DNA of 64,000 nucleotides from Methanobacteriota archaeon (GCA_023396365.1 JAEWWL010000052.1:1-64000); one strand, 5' to 3'. Shown: positions 45,160 to 54,556, counted from the first letter of the stretch. The notes: generated by a model from the sequence alone, not told the origin. Made by a program: numbers and translations.

Positions 45160-45534
45160 TTGACAGATGAAAGGATGCCCGGCGAAGGCAGATGCCGGAG
45201 AGGAAGAGGAAGACCCCGGATGAAACGAATGTCCGGCGTCTCATTTCAGATGAGGCGGTTCTCACCTTTTGGTGCAGAACACTGGTGTAATGAGGTGATA
45301 ACTCTTCTTCCTGAGGAGATGGAAGCTATGCGCCTTGTTGATTTGATGGACTACGATCAGGAATCAGCAGCCGGTATTGCAGGAGTTTCAAGAAGAACTC
45401 TTTGGAGAGATCTTCACAGTGCAAGGAAAAAAGTAGCTGATGCGCTTGTAAACGGGAAAACAATTGAAATTTCAACTGAAGATAATGACTCTGATTTGCC
45501 TTCATCAAAAGATCAATATTGCTCATATGCGTAA
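45160..45534 (+). CDS. DUF134 helix-turn-helix protein
   Basis: The 124-residue DUF134 protein has PRMKRMSGVSFQMRRFSPFG, then EEMEAMRLVDLMDYDQESAAGIAGVSRRTLWRDLHSARKKVADAL (a sigma-region-4-like HTH, split across helices). The start is TTG at 45160, with AGGAG 10 bases upstream, or the ATG at 45175. It is often near nitrogenase-cofactor-type proteins, matching the DUF5320 neighbour downstream; probably a DNA-binding regulator. Confidence 0.85.
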   Translation: MTDERMPGEGRCRRGRGRPRMKRMSGVSFQMRRFSPFGAEHWCNEVITLLPEEMEAMRLVDLMDYDQESAAGIAGVSRRTLWRDLHSARKKVADALVNGKTIEISTEDNDSDLPSSKDQYCSYA

Positions 45535-45591
45535 TAATCCTATGTGGTCAGAACAACATTAAATGCTGACTTCTGTCCGGAGATGATAAAA

Positions 45592-45837
45592 ATGCCAGGA
45601 TATGACAGAACAGGCCCTCGTGGCCTTGGAATGATGACAGGAAGAAAATTTGGTCCTTGCGCATCAGAAGCTGCAAAGGGATCAGAAGTTTCAGAAGAAG
45701 GGGCAGCAAAGCCCGGCTTTGAGAACGCCCCGGCTGAAGGAGTTGTATATGGCCTTGGCCGTGGCGGAGTTCCGTATGGATGCGGCCGCGGATTTGGCGG
45801 CGGCAGAAGAGGAAGGGGAAATCCCCGCAGATGGTAA
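45592..45837 (+). CDS. DUF5320-like small Gly-rich protein
   Basis: Eighty-one residues from the ATG at 45592 (GGAGATGA ribosome site just upstream). MPGYDRTGPRGLGMMTGRKFGPC and a Gly/Arg-rich end (GVPYGCGRGFGGGRRGRGN) match small DUF5320-type proteins, which cluster with DUF134 and NifX/dinitrogenase-cofactor-like genes. A longer frame opens at 45544. Function unknown. Confidence 0.75.
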   Translation: MPGYDRTGPRGLGMMTGRKFGPCASEAAKGSEVSEEGAAKPGFENAPAEGVVYGLGRGGVPYGCGRGFGGGRRGRGNPRRW

Positions 45838-46079
45838 ATAAATTTTTCAAAACCTCCTGAAAAAAAACCCTTTATGAAATATTTGCCCTCTAAAACACCG
45901 CAAAGAATATAATAATAAACCTAATTTTCTATTTTATATTTTTATGATTTTTAAAACCATTTATAAAGTATATCTTTGGATAATTGAATTTTAAAATATG
46001 CAATTTTTAAAGAAATAAAATAATATGCCAATAAGAATTGATATATTTCATTAGTGCCAATATGTATATCTAATCGGAG

Positions 46080-46403
46080 TTGGGATATCTGGCAGAATAC
46101 AAGAAAAAAACAGGACCCGGAGATGAAGACGTAATTGTCAGGGTCCGCCTTCCAAATAAAAGAAACAGGGAGCAGTTTGCAACTGCGGACCTGATGCTTG
46201 GCGCAAATCATATTAAAGTAAGATGCTATGATGGCATTACCCGTGTGGGGCGTATCAAGGGAAAAATTAAAAAACGTGTCTGGATTCGTGAGGGCGATGT
46301 ACTTGTTGTCATTCCATGGGATTTCCAGGACGAAAAGTGTGATATTATCTACAGGTACACAAAGCCGCAGGTTGAGTGGCTTATGAGAAACAATTACCTT
46401 TGA
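46080..46403 (+). CDS. Translation initiation factor aIF-1A
   Basis: An S1/OB-fold protein with the aIF-1A core: VRLPNKRNREQFATADLMLGANHIKVRCYDG, RIKGKIKKRVWIREGDVLVVIPWDFQ and KCDIIYRYT, each in family order. It binds the ribosomal A site during initiation. TTG at 46080 touches the GGAG (46076-46079), which is too close, whereas the CTG at 46089 has a proper 9-base gap and gives LAEYKKKTGPG, matching the usual MAEYKKK start. The true start is therefore probably CTG; the longer TTG frame is reported. Confidence 0.93.
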   Translation: MGYLAEYKKKTGPGDEDVIVRVRLPNKRNREQFATADLMLGANHIKVRCYDGITRVGRIKGKIKKRVWIREGDVLVVIPWDFQDEKCDIIYRYTKPQVEWLMRNNYL

Positions 46404-46453
46404 AATAAATTATCTCATACTTTTTTAAAAAAATTCAAAAAAAGAAGAATAAA

Positions 46454-47275
46454 TCAGATGTCTTCTATTTTGATGGTATATTCCTTTAACACAAAGCGTT
46501 TGACGTCATCAAACTGATAAACATTTGCAGGCGTCTCTCTAAAATGCCTGCTTCCCGAGATGGCATCACCTGTCATGTAATTTCTCCATGCAGTTTCAAG
46601 ATTGTTTTTGCTGTCAGGATAATATGTGACAATAACATCATAAGGCGGTAAACCAGAGGCATCATAATTCATGTCTGTTGTTGCCGGCTCTGAAAGCATG
46701 CTCATCTGGACATTTCCTATGCTTTGAAGTGAATAATCCCTGTCAGCTGTAATTTTTGTGAGAAGCACTACAAGTGTATCTGTTGAATCATCGAAATACC
46801 ATCTCGGCTCGGCAGCCATTGCAGAACCCGGCTGAAATTTTTCACGTGAGATTACAGCTCCGTTTTCAAGGGTAAAAACTGCTGAGCCTTCTCCTGATGT
46901 ATATCTTATCTCTCCGGGATAGAATGGTATGTTGTCATTAGCACCCGATGTATAATTAAAGAAATTAAATTCAAAGTAATCAGATGATTTGGCAGAATCC
47001 TTAAAATCAAGTGATCCTCCCGATACTCTTATTGCAATATCCCTGTATGGAACGTTGCTGTATGTAAGAATCTTCATCTCGTTCTGCAGGGATATTAAAG
47101 TCTGCTCCATTGTTTTTTCATCCGAATTTATCTGGGACTCAAGAAGAACAGGATATGCATAAAGTGTAACCATTGCAATGCCTGTCAGCACTATTGAAAA
47201 CATAATGATAAATCCTATTGCCTCTGATACTCCGCTTTCACTAACTTCTGAAAAATTATTTTTTTTCTGCATCAT
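46454..47275 (-). CDS. Type IV pilin-like protein (DUF7289-like), last gene of the pilin operon
   Basis: A 273-residue protein whose N-terminus is a class III signal: polar stretch KKNNFSEVSESGVSEAIG followed by a hydrophobic helix FIIMFSIVLTGIAMVTLYAYPV, the pattern of archaeal pilins and pseudopilins. A large extracytoplasmic domain follows, with Ser/Thr/Asn-rich beta regions. It shares a 4-bp ATGA overlap with the upstream gene. Cleavage by a prepilin peptidase and assembly with the neighbours are inferred. Confidence 0.8.
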   Translation of the reverse strand: MMQKKNNFSEVSESGVSEAIGFIIMFSIVLTGIAMVTLYAYPVLLESQINSDEKTMEQTLISLQNEMKILTYSNVPYRDIAIRVSGGSLDFKDSAKSSDYFEFNFFNYTSGANDNIPFYPGEIRYTSGEGSAVFTLENGAVISREKFQPGSAMAAEPRWYFDDSTDTLVVLLTKITADRDYSLQSIGNVQMSMLSEPATTDMNYDASGLPPYDVIVTYYPDSKNNLETAWRNYMTGDAISGSRHFRETPANVYQFDDVKRFVLKEYTIKIEDI

Positions 47276-47727
47276 ACTCCTCCTGAATCATAAGTAATCC
47301 TGTTTGTCCCTGAGCCTGTTGTGTTTCCTGCAACTCCTCTCGTTGCTCCGATTCCTGCAATTGAAATTTTGCTTTTTATATTTCCGTCTGTTACAATTAT
47401 GCTTTGTGAAGCGCCAATCATATACGGGTCCATTAAAACATAGTAGTCTTTATTAATTACGTCATCCGGAAGATCAAATTTTGTCTCAATTCTTCCTGAG
47501 TCAGGAGCTATTGTATATATATCAACAATCCTTGCACTGACTCCGTTTCCAATATCGACAAAGGAGTGGTACTTAATAGAGTCCGATGGCCCCTCAATTA
47601 AGACGGCATTGGTGACTATCATCATTACAATAAGAAGTGCAACCATTACTGCTGTAATGTTGATGTATTCAACAATTGTGCTTACTGCATCCTCATCATA
47701 TCTTAACCGGCAGTAGGTATTTTTCAT
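47272..47727 (-). CDS. Pilin-like protein (DUF7266-like)
   Basis: The 151-residue protein begins RLRYDEDAVSTIVEY followed by the helix INITAVMVALLIVMMIVTNAVL, a class III signal, then a beta domain (GVSARIVDIYTIAPDSGRIETKF, split across strands). Its start overlaps the preceding gene by 32 bp, unusually long, so a downstream start is possible but would remove part of the signal. Confidence 0.75.
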   Translation of the reverse strand: MKNTYCRLRYDEDAVSTIVEYINITAVMVALLIVMMIVTNAVLIEGPSDSIKYHSFVDIGNGVSARIVDIYTIAPDSGRIETKFDLPDDVINKDYYVLMDPYMIGASQSIIVTDGNIKSKISIAGIGATRGVAGNTTGSGTNRITYDSGGV

Positions 47728-48079
47728 AATATGCTGTCACCCCGTTGTTGTAATGAATTTCAATTTCTGTGTATTTGTAGTATGAATCAGAATATTTGTC
47801 AGGAAATGTTGTCTCCCATACAATCGCATTCTCCCTGTTCATGGCAATTGTTTTTAGTGCCTCCATTTTACCAGGAACAGAATTTTGGGATCTCGTGATA
47901 TTGACAATCTCATCACTTATGTCCTGAATCTCTGATTTCGGAAACTCAAGAATTGCTTCTGATGTGGTCTGACCGACCATTACGGACTGATTGATGATAA
48001 TTGCAAGGAAAAAAATTCCGGTGCTTATAATAAAACCCATAAGGACAATCCATTGCCCTTCGTCGTTTAATCTCTCCAT
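47696..48079 (-). CDS. Pilin-like protein, small
   Basis: A 127-residue protein with the N-terminus MERLNDEGQ followed by the helix WIVLMGFIISTGIFFLAII, a class III signal-like arrangement, and a mainly helical soluble part. The neighbours on either side overlap it by 13 and 32 bp, which makes co-translation likely. No named family is certain. Confidence 0.75.
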   Translation of the reverse strand: MERLNDEGQWIVLMGFIISTGIFFLAIIINQSVMVGQTTSEAILEFPKSEIQDISDEIVNITRSQNSVPGKMEALKTIAMNRENAIVWETTFPDKYSDSYYKYTEIEIHYNNGVTAYYEKYLLPVKI

Positions 48080-48561
48080 ATCAAAACCTCAAGTTTTACT
48101 ACTGTATCTGCCCCGTCCCAGTTTGTGCTTACATATCTGCCGCACCTTATTGCAGGATTTCTTCCAGGATTGTCTCCGTGATCACTGTATCCAAAGGGAT
48201 AGGACTTCACTTCTCCTGAATGGACATAGTAAACTGTGGAGTTGTACTCCAGTGAATTGATAAACTCAGTTGCCCCTGTTTTTTTCCGCAGGTAATCTGA
48301 GAACATACTGTTGAAAAGTGCAGTGTCTTTGCTCTTTAAAATCTCTGATAGTTTATTCTCACCGTTGTAGCTGTCCGGAGTCTCCATCATTAAAAGAGCG
48401 TCATTTCCAAGCTGCTTTAGCTGCATGTCTGTTATATGGACATCACCCGGGGTAAAGACCATTCCTGTACCTAAAACAAAATATGCTGACGCCAGCATGA
48501 TTATTGCCGCAGTAAGACCTTCAATTGTAAAAAGCTGGCCCGAATCGGAAAGACCTACCAT
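48067..48561 (-). CDS. Pilin-like protein (DUF7288-like)
   Basis: A 164-residue protein beginning MVGLSDSGQLFTIEGLTAAIIMLASAYFVLG when read as two halves: polar tag SDSGQ and a hydrophobic helix, as in archaeal minor pilins. The remainder is soluble, with an Asn/Ser-rich part. It overlaps its neighbours by 7 and 13 bp. Confidence 0.75.
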   Translation of the reverse strand: MVGLSDSGQLFTIEGLTAAIIMLASAYFVLGTGMVFTPGDVHITDMQLKQLGNDALLMMETPDSYNGENKLSEILKSKDTALFNSMFSDYLRKKTGATEFINSLEYNSTVYYVHSGEVKSYPFGYSDHGDNPGRNPAIRCGRYVSTNWDGADTVVKLEVLIWRD

Positions 48562-49625
48562 ATGCAGACCTCCAAAACACCGTCTGTCAGATATGGCTCG
48601 GTTATGTTAGGAGAGCCATATGAGTAAGGAACAGTTCCCTGTACCGGATAATTGGTTTCGTTCTGCTCATATGTATAGGTGAAATTAAATGCCACTGAAA
48701 GCTGCGATGTAAGCTGTGTTGAAAACATCATTGTCGGCTTAAGCTCAAATCTGATATCTGATTTGTCAGTCATATCAAGGCCGGATGGTGTCATGTTGTA
48801 CTGCACATCATCAACTGTAAATATGTAAGTGCTGTTGTCAATATTTCCGTAAGGGAGTAATACCATGACTCCGTCTTTGAAAAATCTTACCTTGTCAAGA
48901 GTGACCTTATCGCTTCGTGTTGTATTTATTGTCTGGCTGAAATTTGATATTGTTATTTTTACCGGCTCTGTCTGCGGATCAATTCTGTATGCAGGGGAGA
49001 TTGTCCTGTCAAATAAGTCAATGTAGCTTAGAATAAATGAAACACCGCTTTCATAAGTAAACGGTCCGGGCCCGGGGTTTACTATTTCTGCTTCTGTTGT
49101 GTTTAATTCACCTGCTGAAACATCAGCACTGCTGTAATGCTTTACTTTCACAAGCCTTTTCAGATAGCCGTATTTGTTTTTTGGAACAGGACTGCCTGCA
49201 TAAAGAGTCTGTGATGAACCATCCTTAAGTGAAATATTGTAAGAATATGGAAAATCGCCAAAGATTGTTTTTTCTCTGTATTCATCCGGTGTAAAATTAA
49301 ATGAAGGGGAATTTTCAAAAAATCTGCTTATTTTTTGTGTTGAGAGAATATTTGGTGTTTGTGATGAAACAGAAAGTCCAAGTCTTTCAATATCGTCTTT
49401 GTAATTATTGTCCTTAAGCTCCCATGCCGGACTGTAGGGAGAACCCGGATCTTCTGCAAGGATTACCGCGGTTCTGTATGCAACGGCATCATAATCAACA
49501 GTTGAGCTCTGAACGCCAATTAATAATCCCGGGATCATGTTTATTACAAATATGAGAGCCACGAGAAAGATTGTAAAGCCTGCAAGAAAATCAACTGAAA
49601 GAATTGCAGAATCATCAGTTCTCAT
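48555..49625 (-). CDS. Pilin-like protein (DUF7287-like), large
   Basis: The 356-residue protein has the tag RTDDSAILSVDFLAG and the helix FTIFLVALIFVINMIPGLL, then a ~320-residue extracellular beta-rich domain with sequons and repeated Tyr/Ser-rich strands. This is the largest surface-exposed subunit of the operon and a candidate tip protein. It overlaps the lipoprotein gene by 4 bp. Confidence 0.78.
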   Translation of the reverse strand: MRTDDSAILSVDFLAGFTIFLVALIFVINMIPGLLIGVQSSTVDYDAVAYRTAVILAEDPGSPYSPAWELKDNNYKDDIERLGLSVSSQTPNILSTQKISRFFENSPSFNFTPDEYREKTIFGDFPYSYNISLKDGSSQTLYAGSPVPKNKYGYLKRLVKVKHYSSADVSAGELNTTEAEIVNPGPGPFTYESGVSFILSYIDLFDRTISPAYRIDPQTEPVKITISNFSQTINTTRSDKVTLDKVRFFKDGVMVLLPYGNIDNSTYIFTVDDVQYNMTPSGLDMTDKSDIRFELKPTMMFSTQLTSQLSVAFNFTYTYEQNETNYPVQGTVPYSYGSPNITEPYLTDGVLEVCIW

Positions 49626-50251
49626 GACTGCTGGATCACTTCTCCGGTGTAGGCGCTGATTTTAATTTCTTCTGCCTGATCTGAATTTTCAGGTCTTAAC
49701 CTGTACACTCCTTCAGATAGGACTATTGATATTTTTTTGCCTGCATCCTTTTCAAAAAGCGGATTTAACAAGTCACTGTTTTGGCTTATTATCACTGAAG
49801 GCATCAGGACTGAACCGGTATCAATCTTCTCTTCAGGAAGACTGCCCGGCCATACTGATTCTCTTAAGAATCTGTTTTCATAGCTGACCATTGATTTATT
49901 TGTGCCATATTTTATTCCAAGTATCCATTTTTCGGATTTTCCTTCTCTATTGACTCCAAAGCCCATTATCTGGTAAATTTCAGGTTTAATTCCGCCCGTA
50001 TCAAACCGTTGCGAGATCTCTTCAGCGCTCTCCTCTGAAGGGTTTACTGCCAAAAGGAAGTTTTCAATTGCTTTGTCAAGAAGGATTTCTCTTTCTGTTT
50101 CATCATCAGTCAGTCTGTCATCGTCTGCATCGGAAAGAAGTGAAATTCCCTGCGAAGAATCGCCATTGTCGCCGGTCTGCACACAGGCGCCTGCCATGCA
50201 AAAAACGGTGACCAGTATTATTGAAATGAAAAGTATTTTTTTCAACAGCAT
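49622..50251 (-). CDS. Exported lipoprotein of the pilin operon
   Basis: From the ATG of MLLKKILFISII the protein has 209 residues with a signal peptide and a lipobox-like AGAC, an acidic linker (SDADDDRLTDDETEREILLDK, split), and a soluble domain with repeated pairs of strands. It heads the operon. A longer frame begins at 50275 and adds MTIYFRIV. The function is unknown; it may anchor or stabilise the pseudopilin complex. Confidence 0.75.
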   Translation of the reverse strand: MLLKKILFISIILVTVFCMAGACVQTGDNGDSSQGISLLSDADDDRLTDDETEREILLDKAIENFLLAVNPSEESAEEISQRFDTGGIKPEIYQIMGFGVNREGKSEKWILGIKYGTNKSMVSYENRFLRESVWPGSLPEEKIDTGSVLMPSVIISQNSDLLNPLFEKDAGKKISIVLSEGVYRLRPENSDQAEEIKISAYTGEVIQQS

Positions 50252-50418
50252 CACAATCCTGAAATAGATAGTCAAAGACTTACAGTGATAAATATCAGGT
50301 GAATAAAATATAACTGTTGCTAAATTGAATCCGTTGAAAAAAATATTTACTCTGGTTCTTTTTTTGTGGATAATTCTTTTTTAAAAATGGAATTTTGTTT
50401 ATTATAATGATTTCAGGA

Positions 50419-51678
50419 TTAATCGAGGGTGTGGATGACAAGGCCTGAGAGAACCTTGGGTTCAAACCATGTGGATTTGGGGGGCATAATTTCTCCTTCA
50501 TCAGCCACTTTAAGAACAGTTTCCACCATTACAGGCTGCATCGAGAAGGCTACTGCAAAAGAACCGCTGTCAACGCGTGTCTGCAGATCTAAAAGCGGTC
50601 TTGATCCTCCAAGATACTGCAGGCGCGGGTCACCTCTTGGATCTTTTATTCCAAGCATATCCTCCATTACAGTTTTCTGAAGAACTGATACATCAAGAGA
50701 GGCAATTGTGTCTTCTGGATTTTTGACTGGTGCAGAGAGTTCATACCATTTTTTGCCTATATACATGTGAAACACATGAACCGGTTTTTCTGACTCTTTA
50801 AGAGGGGGTATCCAAAAAACCGTGTCATCAATCTCTCCATATGGTCTTATCTCATATATTTCAGATAAGGCTTTTATAAATGAATCCTGTGTAAATTCTC
50901 CGAGATCTGTTACAAGGCGGGAGTACCCGTGGATTTTCACCCTGTTTTCTGCAAATATTACCGCCATGAATCGTTCTGACTCTTCAGTAATCCTGTTTTC
51001 ACTGCGCCTTTTTTGTGCAACGTTGACTGATGATTTGGCACGGTGATGTCCGTCTGCAATATATAGTGCATCAACTTTTTCAAACATTGAAATAATTTTT
51101 GAGACTGCCCCTTCATCAGAGATTCTGAAAAGTTCATGAACAACGCCTGTTTCTGTCTTTGCAAGACCGTCTGGAATATTTTCAGGAATCAGCGATTCAA
51201 CATACTGAAATATTCCGCCAAAATCCCTGTATAAAAGAACAACAAGGCCTGTGTTGGCATTTGTTGTGTCAATGTGTGTTGTCCTGTCCTCTTCCTTGTC
51301 ATATCGTGTAAGTTCGTGGCGTTTAATTTTGTTGTTTTCGTAATCTTTAACAGATACATTTGCCACAAATCCTGTGTAGATTGATCCTCCCTGCTTTACA
51401 CGGTACACATATATTCCGGGCTTATCATCTCTTGTGATAAGACCCTTTTTTATCATATTTTCAAGATTTTTCTTTGCAGTTTCGTAGACAGCGGGGTCTT
51501 TTGGATCAACTCCGGGCATAGTTGCTTCAGAGCGGATAACTGTCATGAAGCTTTGCGGGTTTTTCTCTATGCAGTCACGCGCCTCCTCTGTACTTACAAC
51601 ATCGTAAGGGACGCAGGCAATCTCTCCTGCCTTGTCCTTTTCTGGCCTGATTCCGGCGAAACTGAATATTTTTACCAT
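50419..51678 (-). CDS. DUF1015 family protein
   Basis: The 419-residue protein matches DUF1015: IFSFAGIRPEKDKAGEIACVPYDVVSTEEA at the start, HELTRYDKEEDRTTHIDTTNANTGLVVLLYRD, YIADGHHRAKSSV (HH-type motif) and PPKSTWFEPKVLSGLVI at the end, each visible in order though split here. Members have unknown function and are scattered across Bacteria and Archaea. It is monocistronic. Confidence 0.88.
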   Translation of the reverse strand: MVKIFSFAGIRPEKDKAGEIACVPYDVVSTEEARDCIEKNPQSFMTVIRSEATMPGVDPKDPAVYETAKKNLENMIKKGLITRDDKPGIYVYRVKQGGSIYTGFVANVSVKDYENNKIKRHELTRYDKEEDRTTHIDTTNANTGLVVLLYRDFGGIFQYVESLIPENIPDGLAKTETGVVHELFRISDEGAVSKIISMFEKVDALYIADGHHRAKSSVNVAQKRRSENRITEESERFMAVIFAENRVKIHGYSRLVTDLGEFTQDSFIKALSEIYEIRPYGEIDDTVFWIPPLKESEKPVHVFHMYIGKKWYELSAPVKNPEDTIASLDVSVLQKTVMEDMLGIKDPRGDPRLQYLGGSRPLLDLQTRVDSGSFAVAFSMQPVMVETVLKVADEGEIMPPKSTWFEPKVLSGLVIHTLD

Positions 51679-51883
51679 TTATACCTGCCTTTATTCCTGA
51701 ATAGTTCTTTTATTTATTCATCATCCGCGTTTAATAAAACATTGATTAATACAGAAGAGCTGAAAAAATGTTACTGTGTATTCTGATAATTTTTATGAAT
51801 GCAGGTTCAATCCAAATCTCCGATATATTGAATTTTAAAAAGAGCGAAATTTAAAAGACAGGAGAATTTTTTTCGGTATCCAG

Positions 51884-52345
51884 ATGACAGATGATAAAGT
51901 AGAGATAAGGCGGGCAAAAAAGGCGGATATCTCCCACATTGCAGCGATTGAAAAGAAGATTTTTAAGGATCCGTGGGATGAGTCCGCATTTGTTGATGCG
52001 CTTTTTTATTATTCAGGAACCTTTTTTGTTGCCGTGGTGAATGGCAGGGTTGCCGGATTCATTACTGCCGGAATGGAGGATACAGGAGAGGCAGTTTACG
52101 GGCATATCATGAATCTGGCCGTTATTCCTGAGTGCCGCAAAAAAGGCGTTGGCGGAAAGCTTTTGCAGAGAACAGAATATGAGTGCCTTGTTGCCGGTGC
52201 TGACGGCATTCAGCTTGAAGTCAGGGTTTCAAATAAAGATGCACTAAATTTTTACCGGAAGATGGGTTACTCACAGGTTTTTGTTGTAAGCAGCTATTAC
52301 AGCGACGGCGAGGATGCAATTGTAATGCTCAAAGAATTTGAGTAG
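51884..52345 (+). CDS. rimI: Ribosomal protein S18-alanine N-acetyltransferase (RimI-like)
   Basis: A 153-residue GNAT: IRRAKKADISHIAAIEKKIF, the acetyl-CoA loop NLAVIPECRKKGVGGKLL (R-x-x-G-x-G) and LEVRVSNKDALNFYRKMGY. In archaea such enzymes acetylate protein N-termini with broad range. The start is the ATG at 51884. Confidence 0.88.
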   Translation: MTDDKVEIRRAKKADISHIAAIEKKIFKDPWDESAFVDALFYYSGTFFVAVVNGRVAGFITAGMEDTGEAVYGHIMNLAVIPECRKKGVGGKLLQRTEYECLVAGADGIQLEVRVSNKDALNFYRKMGYSQVFVVSSYYSDGEDAIVMLKEFE

Positions 52346-52793
52346 AATTATCTGTATAATTTTATGCATATTAAACCAGTTAATCTCAAAAAAATGCCGT
52401 GAATATTTTAATTTGCAGTTTAAAACAGAATTTTCCGGAATAATTTTATTGAGGTCCTTTACAGTGGATTTTTTAATGGTTTCAGGATGATGATTATTTC
52501 AGACGACTCAGCCTGTTCTGATTTAAATCTCGCGTGCTTTTTTTTCCAATAAAATAAATTTTGGTTTTTGATTATTATTCCGGACAATCTGGCTTTAGTA
52601 ATCTTTTTCTGCTGGTCTTTTGTGATATTTATGCATTATCTGAGTTTTAAGAAAAATCTTCAAACACAGTAATACAATTTATTCTTTTAGTGTGATTATA
52701 TATAATTATTTTTAAATTACTTTGAATTTCTGCATGATACAGCCTCTTTTTAGAGATTAATTCCTGCCCGGAAAAATTCCGGGGTATTATGCT
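52346..52793. other. Intergenic region before copy B of the repeated element
   Basis: Very AT-rich and without a supported gene. It follows rimI and leads to the element; no repeat of interest is seen in it. Confidence 0.4.
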
Positions 52794-53079
52794 GAAGTTC
52801 TCCATATCTTTTTTTCATAACCTGGATGCAGCCTGAAAACCTTTAATTTGAGCTTGTTCTGGCATTTTAGAGAGGGCTTTGAAGGACGGTTTTAAATAAA
52901 GGCAAAAATTGGATTTTAGAGCGATTAAAGCCAGGATTGCAGCCCTGTAGCGGCCCGCTATTGTGCTGTTTTTTTCAGACGATGTTTATATCGAAAAGGT
53001 TTGAGATAATCAAATACAGGGCTTCTGTGGGGGCGGGAGATCCTGCGGTTTATGCTGATTTAACACTCTATTTAAGCTT
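52794..53079 (-). ncRNA. Candidate structured RNA, copy B of the repeated ~287-nt element
   Basis: This is the reverse-orientation relative of copy A. Here the long-range helix formed by 52941-52949 and 53015-53023 is a perfect 9-bp complement, while in copy A two of those pairs become G-U. The stem-loop with TAGCG/CGCTA (52948-52961) is also kept. The TATA-like box is near 53070-53077 on the minus strand. It lies between the convergent rimI and hmgA genes, where neither needs a promoter. A non-autonomous mobile element is the main alternative. Confidence 0.55.
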
Positions 53080-53304
53080 TTATGTGACATTCCGTACTGC
53101 CAGAAAACAATAAATCCTTCCAGAAATTTCCTCTTCAAAATATTATTTTTACAAAATGTTTCATTCTCTTAAAAATGAAATCCCCGCTTCTTAAAAAAAG
53201 GGCTTTAAAGATGCACATTAATAAAATTCCTGTAAGGCTGAAATATCCTGTAAAAATTCAATCTCCAGAAAAATTTTTATAAAAAATATTTGTTTGAAGG
53301 ATTA

Positions 53305-54510
53305 TTATCTGCCAAGAGTTTTATGTGCTCTTGCAAGATGGCCTGCGCCAAGGGCGCCAATCAATGAAAGTTCTCCTGCAAGAACAGCTGATGCAATAAT
53401 TTCGGCCAGCTTTTTTGAATGCTCTCCTGAAACTGCCCCGCCGCCGGCACAGCCAAGCATTGAGAGGCATTCTCTTTGTGTGTCAAGGCCTGTTCCGCCG
53501 CCCACTGTCCCGACCTGAAGAGACGGAATTGTAACAGCCACATATACGCCGCCGTCCATTAAGTCAACAGTTGTTATAGTGTTTGAGCCTTCGACAACAT
53601 GGGCAGGGTCCTGGCCGCATGCCAAAAAAAATGCAGCAATTACATTTGCCGCATGTGCATTGTAGCCAAGAGATCCTGCACGTGCCGAGCCTACGAGGTT
53701 TTTCCTGTTGTTGACCTCCGCCATTGTTTTTGCATCTGTTTTAAAAATCTCTTCTATCATGGCGTCTGTCAGAAAAACACCTGCAGAGACTGTCTTTCCC
53801 CTTCCCATAATCAGATTTATTGCCGCAGGTTTTTTGTCAGTGCACATATTTCCTGATAGTGCAACTAAAACTGCACCTGTTTCCTCAACAATTTTTTGTG
53901 CAACTTTCTCTGATGCGATTGTGACCATGTTCATGCCCATGGCATCGCCTGTGAAAAATTCAATCCTTACGTATACATTGGTACCTGTAAGATAGCAGGT
54001 AATTCCGGTAAGTTTCCCGTGCGTTGTTGTCTCTTCGGCAATAACCTTAAGTTTCTCTTTGTTCTTCTCAATCCAGTTTATGATATCCATTGCATGAGTG
54101 ACATTTCGTGCCGAAAAAACAGGCGCCCTTGTCATCCCGTCGCGCTGTATCCTGACGTCTGCACCTCCTGCCTTTGTTATTGCCTTGCAGCCCCTGTTTA
54201 TTGATGCAATAAGTGCGCCTTCTGTTGTGGCAAGAGGAATATAAAATTCATCTTTTGCATACTCTCCGTTTACCTTCAGCTTTCCTGCAACTCCGAGAGG
54301 TATCTGGACTGCACCAATCATATTTTCACAATTTTTCCTTGCCGCTCTTTCGATATCGATTGTAAAATTGCCTGTTTTGTCAAATTTTTTGCCTGTTTCT
54401 TCACTGATAAATGCCCTTCGCAGAGATACAGCATCCAAAACCGGCATATCGTTTTCAAGCGCGTGGATTTTAAGAGTGCCGTCTCTTAGCTTTGCGATAT
54501 AATCTTCCAT
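53305..54510 (-). CDS. hmgA: Hydroxymethylglutaryl-CoA reductase
   Basis: The 401-residue enzyme has the class I pattern: ENMIGAVQIPLGVAGKL (Glu), GDAMGMNMVTIAS (Asp region), TDKKPAAINLIMGRGK (Lys) and SGEHSKKLAE (His), the full catalytic set. It reduces HMG-CoA to mevalonate with NADPH for archaeal isoprenoid lipids. The other steps are encoded at 58471-61075. It is divergent from trm5 with only 46 bp between them. Confidence 0.95.
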   Translation of the reverse strand: MEDYIAKLRDGTLKIHALENDMPVLDAVSLRRAFISEETGKKFDKTGNFTIDIERAARKNCENMIGAVQIPLGVAGKLKVNGEYAKDEFYIPLATTEGALIASINRGCKAITKAGGADVRIQRDGMTRAPVFSARNVTHAMDIINWIEKNKEKLKVIAEETTTHGKLTGITCYLTGTNVYVRIEFFTGDAMGMNMVTIASEKVAQKIVEETGAVLVALSGNMCTDKKPAAINLIMGRGKTVSAGVFLTDAMIEEIFKTDAKTMAEVNNRKNLVGSARAGSLGYNAHAANVIAAFFLACGQDPAHVVEGSNTITTVDLMDGGVYVAVTIPSLQVGTVGGGTGLDTQRECLSMLGCAGGGAVSGEHSKKLAEIIASAVLAGELSLIGALGAGHLARAHKTLGR

Positions 54511-54556
54511 GGCATTTAGTTATTTGTTCTATAAGATACAATATTATGGCGGTTGA

